Below are positions 1 to 7,360 of a stretch of DNA of 10,454 bases, one piece after another. A program made the translations under genes and the position numbers. Below the pieces are notes generated by a model. The model searched no databases. It was not told where the DNA came from and worked only from the letters and a program-made list of their open reading frames with translations. The stretch's first letter is position 1, and every line of letters starts with the position of its first letter. The stretch comes from JAJNBA01 sp035696925. GTDB taxonomy: Bacteria > Actinomycetota > UBA4738 > HRBIN12. Where the stretch lies: positions 1 to 10,454 of the forward strand of contig DASSDW010000102.1 in assembly GCA_035696925.1 (NCBI GenBank), written 5' to 3'.

Positions 1-198
1 GCGAGGGTCCGGGAGTTCCCGGAGGTCGAGGACTGCTACTCGGTCGCCGGTGAGGCGAACTACGTGCTGAAGGTCCGGACGAAGACGACGGGTGACCTGG
101 AGGACCTGATCCGGCGGCTCCGCGAGAAGGCGGCGGTGACCACGAACACCACGATCGCGCTCTCGATCCCGTTCGAGGGCCGCGCTCTGCGTCCGTGA
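1..198 (+). CDS. Lrp/AsnC-type C-terminal ligand-binding (RAM) domain protein, 3' part
   Basis: The reading frame is open from the first base to a TGA at 196-198 and gives 65 residues of a protein whose N-terminus lies left of the window. The fragment reads like the second half of an Lrp/AsnC effector-binding domain: a PEV..CYSVAGEANYVLKV strand-turn-strand, a helix rich in Leu and Arg (DLEDLIRRLREKA), then TNTTIALSIPFEG, the usual last strand with paired threonines. In this family the domain forms dimers and octamers and binds amino acids to control transcription. Whether a DNA-binding helix-turn-helix precedes it cannot be seen, so a stand-alone RAM-domain protein is possible. The next gene starts 36 bases downstream on the same strand, so the two may be co-transcribed; no terminator is visible between them. 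Confidence 0.8.
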   Translation, partial: ARVREFPEVEDCYSVAGEANYVLKVRTKTTGDLEDLIRRLREKAAVTTNTTIALSIPFEGRALRP

Positions 199-234
199 CC
201 CTCGGCAGGCCGAAGCCCTCAGTAGGATTGGCTC

Positions 235-1626
235 GTGCGCCTCTACAACACCCTTTCGCGTGCCGTCGAGGAGATCGTTCCCGTCGACGGCCGGCTCGTG
301 CGGATCTACTCGTGCGGTCCCACGGTCTACCGGTACATCCACATCGGGAACATGCGCTCGTTCATGCTGGGCGATCTGATCCGCCGCGCCCTCCGCTTCG
401 AGGGGCTCGACGTCCGGTGGATCATGAACATCACCGATGTCGGTCACATGACCGACGAGGTGAGCGATTCCGGCAGGGACAAGATGGAGCTGGCCGAGTC
501 CGATGAAGGGCTCTCGGCGGCCGAGATCGCCGAGAAGTACACGCAGGCCTTCCTGGAGGACGCCGACCTGGTCGGCATCGAGCGGGCCGACCTCTACCCG
601 CGGGCGACGGACCACATCCCGGAGATGATCTCCTTGATCGAGACCCTGATCGAGAAGGGCCATGCCTACGAGGTCGACGGGACCGTCTACTTCGAGACCA
701 CGACCTTCCCCGGGTACGGGAAGCTCTCGGGGAACACGCTGGATCAGTTGCGAGCGGGGCACCGAACGGAGCTGGCGACGGATCCGGGCAAGCGGCACCC
801 CGAGGACTTCGCGCTGTGGAAGAAGGCCGGCGCGAACCGTCTCCTGCGATGGCCGAGTCCGTGGGGCGACGGATATCCGGGGTGGCATATCGAGTGCTCC
901 GCGATGTCGATCAAGCACCTGGGCGATCGCTTCGACGTGCACACCGGTGGCAACGACAACAAATTCCCGCACCACGAGGACGAGATCGCGCAGTCGGAGG
1001 GCGCCGTCGGCCATCCTGTCGTGTCGATCTGGGCACACGGCGGGTTCCTGCAGATGGGCGGCCAGAAGATGGCGAAATCCGCCAAGAACATCAAGCGGGT
1101 GACCGATCTCGCCGAGCAGGGCATCGACCCCCTCGCCTTCCGTTGGTTCACGTTCCAGACCCGGTATCGATCCGAGATGGACTTCACGTGGGAGGCGCTG
1201 GAGACGGCCGACCATCGGGTGAAGCAGCTCCGGAGGCACGTCGCGGAGTGGGGCGCGCCGGTCGACAACCTCGGCTCCGCCGCGGAGGAGTTCGATTCAC
1301 GGTTCCGCGAGGCCGTCGCGAACGACCTCGACATGCCGGCCGCCGTCCGTGCGGTGAACGACCTCGATCACTCCGCTGACGTCTCGACCGGCGAGAAGAG
1401 GATGCTTCTGGCGACCTGGGATCGCGTCCTCGGACTCGATCTCGAACGGGAGGCGCGAGCGGCATGGGAGCCCGCGGAGGAGGTCCGGCGGCTCGTGGCC
1501 GAACGCGACGCCGCTCGAGCGTCGAAGGACTACGCGCGCTCGGACGAGCTCCGGGACGACCTGCAGGCGATGGACCTCGAGGTCATGGACACGCCCGAAG
1601 GAACGAGGGTCCGCCCGCGAGACTGA
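235..1626 (+). CDS. cysS: Cysteinyl-tRNA synthetase, divergent subtype
   Basis: Class I aminoacyl-tRNA synthetase that activates cysteine with ATP and loads it on tRNA-Cys. The protein has 463 residues, a normal CysRS length. It shows the HIGH-type motif HIGN at 36-39, zinc ligands expected at C27 (SCGPTVY), C221 (HIECSAM), H246 and E250 (FPHHEDE), and a KMSKS-type loop written KMAKS at 279-283. The C-terminal anticodon-binding end (ERDAARASKDYARSDELRDD) is typical of CysRS and argues against the mycothiol ligase MshC, which is shorter. The GTG start at 235 is preceded by TAGGAT at 223-228. The motif after HIGN reads NITDVGHMTDE where classical CysRS has NITDxDDK, and the loop reads KMAKS. 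I recall both as traits of a divergent CysRS subgroup also seen in candidate-phyla bacteria. The gene ends 4 bases before a convergent gene. Confidence 0.93.
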   Translation: MRLYNTLSRAVEEIVPVDGRLVRIYSCGPTVYRYIHIGNMRSFMLGDLIRRALRFEGLDVRWIMNITDVGHMTDEVSDSGRDKMELAESDEGLSAAEIAEKYTQAFLEDADLVGIERADLYPRATDHIPEMISLIETLIEKGHAYEVDGTVYFETTTFPGYGKLSGNTLDQLRAGHRTELATDPGKRHPEDFALWKKAGANRLLRWPSPWGDGYPGWHIECSAMSIKHLGDRFDVHTGGNDNKFPHHEDEIAQSEGAVGHPVVSIWAHGGFLQMGGQKMAKSAKNIKRVTDLAEQGIDPLAFRWFTFQTRYRSEMDFTWEALETADHRVKQLRRHVAEWGAPVDNLGSAAEEFDSRFREAVANDLDMPAAVRAVNDLDHSADVSTGEKRMLLATWDRVLGLDLEREARAAWEPAEEVRRLVAERDAARASKDYARSDELRDDLQAMDLEVMDTPEGTRVRPRD

Positions 1627-1630
1627 TCGC

Positions 1631-2518
1631 TCAACCCATCCCGAGCGGTCGGCCGAGCCGGGTCGCCGCTCCCTCCAGCGCGTCCGTGAGGAAGCGGCTG
1701 CCCTCCAGGCCCGGAAGCTCCCCGAGCGTCGCTTCCATCTCCTTGACGGCGACCATCCCGTCCGCATCGCCGAAGAGGGAGCGGATCACGAAGTCCGTCT
1801 CGGCCTGCGGCCGGACACCGGTCCCCACGGGGGCCCAGAGATGTTCGAGCGCCCACCGGGTGATCGTCCGCGCCTGCCGCGATCGTGCCAGGCGCATCCT
1901 GGCCTGCGCCCGGTAGAAGGCGAAGTGTCGGCGTTCGTCCTTGATCACGGCCTGGAGGAGCTGGATCAGGACGGGGTGCTCGGTCTTGGCGATGATGCGG
2001 TGGTACCCGGTCAGCGTCCCGAGCTCGTTCACGGCGCCCCAGGTCATGTGCACCGCGACGAAGTCGCGGAACAGCGCCGATCCGAGCAGCGTGCCGATGT
2101 GGGAGACGTACCCCTTCGTCCCGAACTTCTGTCGGACCCATTGGTTCCGGTCGACGCGGGTGGGGAACGGGTCGTCTCCCGACACGTCCTCGAAGGTCGG
2201 GGCGACCCGGTACCCGGCCTCGCCGAGGAAGCGGCTGAACGCCTCCCCGTGCCAGAGCTCCTCGTAGACCCAACAGGACAGGAACGCGGTGACCTCGGGA
2301 TCGAACGAGGCGCGGGTCGCGAGGAGGTCCCGGAGGAACACCACCGTGTGGGTCTCGATGTCCATCATGTAGGTGAGGCAGCGCGCCTCGGTGGTCGTGA
2401 CGGGGTGCTCGCGGATCCGCGCCCACTCCACGGAGGACAGGTCGACCCGCTTCGAGGCACGCAGGTACTTGTCCAGATCGAATTCCGACGTGTCCATCGT
2501 CATCGTCCGGTCCTTCAT
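1631..2518 (-). CDS. Ferritin-like diiron protein, acyl-ACP desaturase-like
   Basis: The 295-residue protein carries the four-helix diiron ligand set of the ferritin-like superfamily: E55 (DIETH), E87xxH90 in EELWHGEAF, E165 (AVNELGTL) and E195xxH198 in KDERRHFAF. The pattern E, ExxH, E, ExxH and the spacing resemble soluble acyl-ACP desaturases, which use a diiron centre and O2 to insert double bases into acyl chains (double bonds). Overall similarity to characterised DesA proteins looks low, so the substrate is unknown; an oxidase, N-oxygenase or iron-handling role is also possible. No signal peptide or membrane segment is visible, so it is probably cytosolic. The ATG at 2518 is chosen because GGGAGGG (2526-2532) lies 7 bases upstream; in-frame ATGs at residues 6 and 8 have no better site. 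Its upstream gap holds two inverted repeats, hinting at its own control. It converges on cysS with a 4-base gap. Confidence 0.75.
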   Translation of the reverse strand: MKDRTMTMDTSEFDLDKYLRASKRVDLSSVEWARIREHPVTTTEARCLTYMMDIETHTVVFLRDLLATRASFDPEVTAFLSCWVYEELWHGEAFSRFLGEAGYRVAPTFEDVSGDDPFPTRVDRNQWVRQKFGTKGYVSHIGTLLGSALFRDFVAVHMTWGAVNELGTLTGYHRIIAKTEHPVLIQLLQAVIKDERRHFAFYRAQARMRLARSRQARTITRWALEHLWAPVGTGVRPQAETDFVIRSLFGDADGMVAVKEMEATLGELPGLEGSRFLTDALEGAATRLGRPLGMG

Positions 2519-2536
2519 GCAGCCGCCCTCCCGCTC

Positions 2537-2560
2537 GCGAACGCTCTGGGACGTGTTCGC
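2537..2560. promoter_or_regulatory. Inverted repeat upstream of the diiron gene, possible operator
   Basis: GCGAAC at 2537-2542 is matched by GTTCGC at 2555-2560, a perfect 6-base inverted repeat with a 12-base spacer. It sits 19 to 42 bases upstream of the ATG of the ferritin-like gene, where a dimeric repressor could act. The spacer is too long for the GAAC-N4-GTTC LexA box. No good -10/-35 pair is visible beside it. Six-base arms can occur by chance in GC-rich DNA, so this is only a candidate. Confidence 0.25.
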
Positions 2561-2563
2561 ATC

Positions 2564-2588
2564 TCTCGGGGGTGAGGATTACCCGAGA
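2564..2588 (-). terminator. Stem-loop after the M24 peptidase gene, possible terminator without U-tract
   Basis: TCTCGGG at 2564-2570 pairs with CCCGAGA at 2582-2588, a perfect 7-base stem with an 11-base loop. It begins 14 bases past the stop codon of the M24 peptidase gene on the minus strand. No run of T follows on that strand, so it is not a classical intrinsic terminator; it could be a U-less actinobacterial terminator, an RNA end-protecting hairpin, or an operator for the diiron gene downstream. Confidence 0.3.
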
Positions 2589-2601
2589 CCCCGCCGGCCG
2601 G

Positions 2602-3699
2602 TCAAGCGACGATCTGCAGGTCCCTGGTGCTCCGGTTCAATCGCTCGACCCCGTCCTCGGTCACGGCCACGATGTCCTCGATCCGGATCCCGAAGCGTCC
2701 CTCGAGGTAGACGCCGGGCTCCACGGAGAACGTCATCCCCGGTTCGAGGACGGTTCCGTCCCCTTCCACCATGTAGGGGGGCTCGTGCAGCTCGAGGCCG
2801 ATCCCGTGGCCGGTGCGGTGGATGAACCGCTCGCCGTACCCGGCGGCCTCGATCACGGCCCTGGCGGCCCGATCGATCTCCTCGGCTCGGATCCCCGGCC
2901 GGACGGCGTCCACGGCCGCTGCCTGGGCCTCCTGGACGGCCGCGTACGCCTGCTCGAACCCCTCGGGGGCCTTCCCCACCACGACGGTCCGTGTGGTGTC
3001 GCTGAGGTAGCCCCCGAGCTCTCCCCCGAAGTCCATCACCACCGCGTCGCGGGGCAGGATCGTCCGGAGCCCGGGCTCGTGGTGGGGGGAAGCGGCGTGC
3101 GGGCCGCTCGCGACGATCGTGAACGCGGCCTCGGCGTGACCGTGGCGGACCAGGAGCTCCGCGAGGTCGTGCGCGACGGCCTCCTCGCTCCGGCCCTCGA
3201 AGGGCGTCGTCAGGATCCCCCGGAACGTCTCGTCCGCCGCCCGGGCGGCGCCACGCAGGGCATCGAGCTCGGAGGCGTCCTTCACGCTCCGGAGCCGACC
3301 GAGCACCTCGGACGCCGGGGAGAAGGAGGTGCCCGGCAACGCATCCTGGAGGCCGATCAGGTGGGAGGCCCAGAGGCGATCGGCCACGGCGACCCGGGCC
3401 GCCCCATCCAGCAGGCTCGCGGCGGCCTCGTACGGGTTGGCGCCGTCCAGCCAGGGCACCAGCTCGAGCTGCTCCCCCGTCGGCGAGGCCGCCGCGAGCG
3501 GCCGCTCCAGCTCCGGGACCAGGAGCACCGGGTCGCGCTCCGGCCGGAGCACGAGCAGCGTGGGGCGTTCCAGGGGCATCGGGTCGTAGCCCGTGAGGTA
3601 CGCCAGGTCCGGCGAGGGAGCGACCACGAGGGCGTCCAGCCCGCGACGCGACGCCTCCTCGTTCGCGCGGCCGATCCGGTCGAGGTGCGGCGCGCTCAT
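2602..3699 (-). CDS. M24-family metallopeptidase, Xaa-Pro dipeptidase/aminopeptidase type
   Basis: The 365-residue protein is a pita-bread-fold peptidase that cleaves peptides before or after proline using two metal ions. An N-terminal creatinase-like domain spans about 1-135 and the catalytic domain about 140-355. The five metal ligands are all visible: D223 (VMDFGG), D234 (YLSDTTRT), H298 (RTGHGIG), E327 (SVEPGVY) and E341 (RIEDIV). H206-H207 in SPHHEPG and H305 in ELHEPP fit the substrate-binding histidines of prolidase-like members. The frame stays open far upstream by chance, but the true start is the ATG at 3699, where similarity begins and where ATGA overlaps the stop of the preceding gene. 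No Shine-Dalgarno site is seen, so translational coupling is likely. Position near helY recalls mycobacterial pepE. Dipeptidase versus aminopeptidase cannot be settled from sequence. Probably cytosolic. Confidence 0.92.
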   Translation of the reverse strand: MSAPHLDRIGRANEEASRRGLDALVVAPSPDLAYLTGYDPMPLERPTLLVLRPERDPVLLVPELERPLAAASPTGEQLELVPWLDGANPYEAAASLLDGAARVAVADRLWASHLIGLQDALPGTSFSPASEVLGRLRSVKDASELDALRGAARAADETFRGILTTPFEGRSEEAVAHDLAELLVRHGHAEAAFTIVASGPHAASPHHEPGLRTILPRDAVVMDFGGELGGYLSDTTRTVVVGKAPEGFEQAYAAVQEAQAAAVDAVRPGIRAEEIDRAARAVIEAAGYGERFIHRTGHGIGLELHEPPYMVEGDGTVLEPGMTFSVEPGVYLEGRFGIRIEDIVAVTEDGVERLNRSTRDLQIVA

Positions 3700-4613
3700 A
3701 GCTTGAAGAGGATCGACCGAGGCATGATCTGGAACGTCACCGGCGTCGTGCCGAGGGCGACACCGTCGGCGATGACCGGCAGCGGCCGCTCGGATCGGAT
3801 CTCGAAGCGGATCTTCGCCTTCAGCTCCTGGATGTGCGGGTCGGGGACGTGATCCCCGTGGCGGAAGAGCCGCGGGAGCTGCGTGTAGGCGCCCGAACGG
3901 GGGCCGGTGAACACGAGGGCGTCCAGGACGCCGTCCCCCGGGAACGATCGAGGCGACAGGCGGAGGCCGCCCCCGGTGAACTGCGCGTTCGCGACGACGA
4001 CGTTCCATGCCCGGCCCTCCCAGGTCCGCCGATCGTGCTCCACCGTCACCCGGGACGCCTTCGTCTTGAGGTAGCCGCACCAGAAGCCGTAGAACCGTCG
4101 CGAGCCTCCCAGCCAGGCCGGAGCCTTCGCCGCGCACGCGACCTGTTGCGCGCCCATCCCCACCTGCGCGAGGTTGTGCCCGTACCTCGTGCGGCGCTCC
4201 CCCGTGACGCCCGTGGCCGTGATCTTCATCAGGTCGAGACCGTAGGTGTTGTCCCCCAGGAGGTGGGCGGCCGCCGACTCCGTGTCGCCGGGGATGCCGA
4301 AGCTCCGCACGAGATCGCACCCGCTCCCGGCTCCGATCACCCCGAGCACGGGCTCCTCCCTGATCGTGCGCCCCTCTCGGAACATCCCGTTCACGACGTC
4401 CTGGATGGTCGCGTCGTTGCCCATCGCGACGAGGAACCGGTACCCGTCGTCGAGGGCCGAGGCCGCGAGCGCGGAGGGATCCGACCCGTTCGCCACCAAG
4501 GTCCTGTGCTCGAGGCCGCGCTCGTCGAGCGCCCGCTCCAGCAACGGGAGCTGGGAGAGGATGCCCGCACGGGGGTCGACGATCACGGCGATCGTGCCGA
4601 AGGGGCTGGTCAT
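3696..4613 (-). CDS. Diacylglycerol kinase-family protein with degenerate catalytic motifs
   Basis: The 305-residue protein aligns by eye over its full length with the DagK/YegS/LCB5 lipid kinase fold: N-terminal nucleotide-binding domain about 1-120, C-terminal beta-sandwich about 121-305 with NAQFTGGGLRLSPRS at 209-223 and DGVLDALVF at 227-235. Three active-site motifs deviate. The family NPxSGxG is DPRAGIL (13-19), GGDGT is GNDAT (65-69), and GTGND is GSGCD (96-100). The C-terminal DGE, whose Glu is proposed as the general base in bacterial DgkB, is DGV (283-285). The kinase paralogue at 8097-9011 keeps all of these. It may be an inactive or regulatory paralogue, or act on another substrate. 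It follows helY by 27 bases and overlaps the M24 gene by ATGA. Start at ATG 4613; the ATG at 4627 is out of frame. No strong Shine-Dalgarno site is visible. Confidence 0.82.
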   Translation of the reverse strand: MTSPFGTIAVIVDPRAGILSQLPLLERALDERGLEHRTLVANGSDPSALAASALDDGYRFLVAMGNDATIQDVVNGMFREGRTIREEPVLGVIGAGSGCDLVRSFGIPGDTESAAAHLLGDNTYGLDLMKITATGVTGERRTRYGHNLAQVGMGAQQVACAAKAPAWLGGSRRFYGFWCGYLKTKASRVTVEHDRRTWEGRAWNVVVANAQFTGGGLRLSPRSFPGDGVLDALVFTGPRSGAYTQLPRLFRHGDHVPDPHIQELKAKIRFEIRSERPLPVIADGVALGTTPVTFQIMPRSILFKL

Positions 4614-4640
4614 GGCCGAGGTCCCATGGGCGAAGCGTAG

Positions 4641-7298
4641 CTACACACCCGTGTAGGCGACGACGCCTCGGAGGATCGCGGCGCGCCCGGCCCGGACCCT
4701 CTCCGCCGTGCCGGGCGGGGCGACGTCCTCGATCTGCCGGAGCAGGTCGACGAGCTGCTTGCAGTTCCGGATGAAGTCCCCGGGAGCCATGTCCGTCTCC
4801 GCGAGGATGTCGTCGAGGGCCTCGCCCTCGGCCCACTGGTGGATCGGCCTGGCGAACCCCGCCTCGAGCTCGCGGCAGAGCTGCACCTGGTGCTCGTCCT
4901 CGGTGCGCCGGACCTTCCGCCACAGACGCTGGAGCCGCTCGTAGCGCTCCTTCGTCTCCGCGGTCGGCATCTCGCCCGAGAGAGGGATCCGCTCCCGTCC
5001 CTCGTAGATCACCGCCGACAACAGGGCGACGACCTCGGATGGCCCGAGCTCGTCCAAGAGGCCCGACGCGAGCGCCTCCCCCACCAGCAGGTCGCCCTCG
5101 CCGTAGATGCGGGTGAGCGTCTGCCCCTTCACGGTGAGTGTCCAGTCGTCCACGTAGCCCAGCGCCCGAAGGACCGACAGGACCCGGTCGAACTGTCGCG
5201 CGAGCGTCTCGGTGCGGACCCTGATCCGGCGCTCGACACCGCCGAGCCGTCGCTGGAGCTCCGTCGCTCGGCTCGCCCAGCGCTCGTGCTTCCCGCGCTC
5301 CGGGCACCGCCGACACGGATGTGCTGCCGCGAGCTCCTCCAGCCGGGCCGCCTCGCGTTCGACCTTCGGGTTCGTCTGGCCCCGCCGCTTCCCTCCCCCG
5401 GTCTTCACGTCGAGGGCGACCAGGCGGGCCGCGACGTCGCGGCGGAACCGAGGGTTGCGGACGCTCCCGGACCTGGGCAGCGGGATCTTCGTCAGGATCT
5501 GCGGCGGGTCCTCGAGATGGCGCGGCGTCAGCCGGAAGAACTGGCGGTCCTGGGCGAGGACCGTCGGCTTCCCGTCCCGCGACGACACGACCACCGCGAG
5601 ACCGCGTCGCCTGGCGCTCGGCACCCACACCACGTCGCCCGGACGGAGCCCGGCGATGCCGGACCGGACGTCGTCGCGCCGTCCCTGATCGCGGGCCCGC
5701 CGGTCGTCCTCACGGAGCCGGTGGGCCTTCTCCAGATACCCCCAGTACTCCTCGAAGTCCCCCACATGGCAGGTCATGTTCTTCCGGTAGCCCTCGAGCG
5801 TGGCCAGATCCTGCTGGCGGGAGCGCTCCAACACCACGACGCCGCGGTCGGCGAGGAACTGAGCGAACGACGAGTTCAGGAGGTGATGCGACTGCTCGGG
5901 TGTGTAGTTGCGGACCAGGTTCACCGCCATGTTGTAGGAGGGCCGGAACGACGACGCGAGGTCGTACGTGCGTGTGGCCGCGAGCCCGGCCACGCGCTCG
6001 AACGGCACCTGGCGCTGGTAGACGACGACGGCGTGCCCGAGCGCATCGATTCCCCGCCGCCCCGCTCGGCCCGTGAGCTGCGTGTACTCCCCGGGTGTGA
6101 CCAGCTCGTGGCGTTCACCTTGGAACTTCCACAGGTCTTCGATCACGACGCTCTTCGCCGGCATGTTGATCCCGAGCGAGAGTGTCTCCGTGGCGAAGAC
6201 CACCTTGACGAGCCCCTCCTGGAACAGCTCCTCGACCGTCTCCTTGAACAGCGGGAGCATGCCGGCGTGGTGTGCGGCGACGCCGGTGCTGAGCGATTCG
6301 AGGAACTCGGAGAAGCCGAGGCTCGTGAGGTCGTCGTCGTCCACCCAGGCGGCCCGCGCCTCGGCGCGATGGCGGATCGTGGCGGCCTCCTCCCTCGTCG
6401 TGAGGCGCACGCCGGCGTCCCGGAGCCACCGCACGCTCTTGTCGCATCCGGACCGGCTGAAGACGAAGTAGATCGCCGGCAGCATCCCCTCCTGCGCGAG
6501 GACCTCCACGACCTCCTCGCGACGAGGCACGTAGACGCGGCGGTAGCCCTCGCGCGGGCGCGTGATCCGCTGATGCTGAGGCACGCCCGACCCGCGCCGG
6601 TAGTACGTCTTCGTCTTCAGCTCGTGCTGGTCCAGGGAGACGACGTAGGGATTCGGCATCAGGATCCCGTCCTGCTCGATGTGCATCGGATGAAGCCGGG
6701 GCCCCACGAGGTAGTGATGCTCGAGCGGCACCGGGCGGCGTTCCTCGATCACGACGCGGGTGTCGCCACGGAGGGTCGTGATCCACTCGCCGAACTCCTC
6801 CGCGTTGGAGATCGTCGCGGAGAGCGCGATCACGCTCACGGAGGGCGGGAGGTGGATCAGGACCTCCTCCCACACGGCACCGCGGTAGGGGTCTTGGAGA
6901 TAGTGCACCTCGTCCATCACGACGGCGTGCAGGCCCGTGAGGGTCGACGACCGTTCGTACAGCATGTTGCGGAGGACCTCGGTCGTCATGACGACGACGG
7001 CCGCTTCGGGGTTGATCGCGTTGTCGCCCGTCAGGAGACCGACCGTCCCCGAGCCGTGCTTGGCGACGAGGTCGCCGAACTTCTGGTTCGACAGGGCTTT
7101 CAGCGGGGTCGTGTAGAAGGCCTTGGCGCCGCGGTCGAGCGCGCGCTCGATCGCGAACTCTGCGACGACGGTCTTCCCCGAGCCGGTCGGCGCTGCGACG
7201 AGGGTCGACATCCCGCGATGGACGGCATCGATCGCCTCGTGCTGGAACGCGTCGAGCGCGAAGGGGAACTGCCGCGCGAAGTCCTCGGGTGTGGTCAC
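4641..7298 (-). CDS. helY: Ski2/Mtr4-like superfamily 2 RNA helicase, HelY type
   Basis: The 885-residue protein is an ATP-dependent helicase of the Ski2/Mtr4 group, close to actinobacterial HelY, a likely RNA-processing or decay factor in the cytosol. Walker A is APTGSGKT (36-43), motif II DEVH (129-132), motif III SAT (160-162). AHHAG (342-346), ATETLSLGINMPAK (369-382) and QLTGRAGRRG (407-416) mark the second RecA domain. Residues about 545-610 look like a small beta-barrel (GLRPGDVVWVPS...), as in the arch region. CxxC at 662-665 is followed by a basic helical stretch, and about 715-880 fits the DSHCT domain. The start is GTG at 7298; no Shine-Dalgarno site precedes it, but TAGACT lies 9 bases upstream, suggesting a leaderless transcript. 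All motifs are intact. The gene ends in TAG at 4641-4643. Confidence 0.95.
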   Translation of the reverse strand: MTTPEDFARQFPFALDAFQHEAIDAVHRGMSTLVAAPTGSGKTVVAEFAIERALDRGAKAFYTTPLKALSNQKFGDLVAKHGSGTVGLLTGDNAINPEAAVVVMTTEVLRNMLYERSSTLTGLHAVVMDEVHYLQDPYRGAVWEEVLIHLPPSVSVIALSATISNAEEFGEWITTLRGDTRVVIEERRPVPLEHHYLVGPRLHPMHIEQDGILMPNPYVVSLDQHELKTKTYYRRGSGVPQHQRITRPREGYRRVYVPRREEVVEVLAQEGMLPAIYFVFSRSGCDKSVRWLRDAGVRLTTREEAATIRHRAEARAAWVDDDDLTSLGFSEFLESLSTGVAAHHAGMLPLFKETVEELFQEGLVKVVFATETLSLGINMPAKSVVIEDLWKFQGERHELVTPGEYTQLTGRAGRRGIDALGHAVVVYQRQVPFERVAGLAATRTYDLASSFRPSYNMAVNLVRNYTPEQSHHLLNSSFAQFLADRGVVVLERSRQQDLATLEGYRKNMTCHVGDFEEYWGYLEKAHRLREDDRRARDQGRRDDVRSGIAGLRPGDVVWVPSARRRGLAVVVSSRDGKPTVLAQDRQFFRLTPRHLEDPPQILTKIPLPRSGSVRNPRFRRDVAARLVALDVKTGGGKRRGQTNPKVEREAARLEELAAAHPCRRCPERGKHERWASRATELQRRLGGVERRIRVRTETLARQFDRVLSVLRALGYVDDWTLTVKGQTLTRIYGEGDLLVGEALASGLLDELGPSEVVALLSAVIYEGRERIPLSGEMPTAETKERYERLQRLWRKVRRTEDEHQVQLCRELEAGFARPIHQWAEGEALDDILAETDMAPGDFIRNCKQLVDLLRQIEDVAPPGTAERVRAGRAAILRGVVAYTGV

Positions 7299-7307
7299 GG
7301 TCGGGCC

Positions 7308-7313
7308 AGTCTA
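7308..7313 (-). promoter_or_regulatory. Candidate -10 element for leaderless helY transcription
   Basis: On the minus strand TAGACT fits the actinobacterial -10 consensus TANNNT and ends 9 bases before the helY GTG. That distance would place transcription start at or next to the start codon, which would explain why helY has no visible ribosome-binding site. No convincing -35 hexamer is seen about 17 bases further upstream. This would be an internal promoter within the larger operon. Confidence 0.3.
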
Positions 7314-7315
7314 CG

Positions 7316-7348
7316 GGCGGTCCTCCGTTGCCCCGGTTCGCGACCGCC
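7316..7348. repeat. Inverted repeat in the hydrolase-helY gap
   Basis: GGCGGTC at 7316-7322 pairs with GACCGCC at 7342-7348, a 7-base perfect stem around a 19-base loop. It fills most of the 62-base gap between the hydrolase stop and helY, directly upstream of the candidate -10 element. No T-run follows on the minus strand. It may be an operator, an attenuating hairpin or chance pairing in GC-rich sequence. Confidence 0.3.
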
Positions 7349-7360
7349 TCGGCGCGTAGG

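Noticed and set aside
235..1626. Mycothiol ligase MshC instead of CysRS
   Set aside because: MshC shares the catalytic core but is shorter and lacks the complete C-terminal anticodon-binding part, which is present here up to the usual PEGTR-type ending.
2537..2560. LexA (SOS) box
   Set aside because: The arms contain GAAC and GTTC, but the spacing between them is 14 bases or more rather than the 4 of the actinobacterial/Bacillus LexA consensus.
2572..3852. 426-codon open frame on the plus strand
   Set aside because: It is antisense to the M24 peptidase gene, whose five metal ligands are intact, and shows no domain of its own.
3700..5628. Long upstream extension of the M24 peptidase frame (open to 5628)
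   Set aside because: The extra 643 codons run through the degenerate kinase gene and the 3' part of helY in another frame, and are Arg/Pro/Gly-rich without domains. Peptidase similarity begins at the ATG at 3699, which overlaps the preceding stop.
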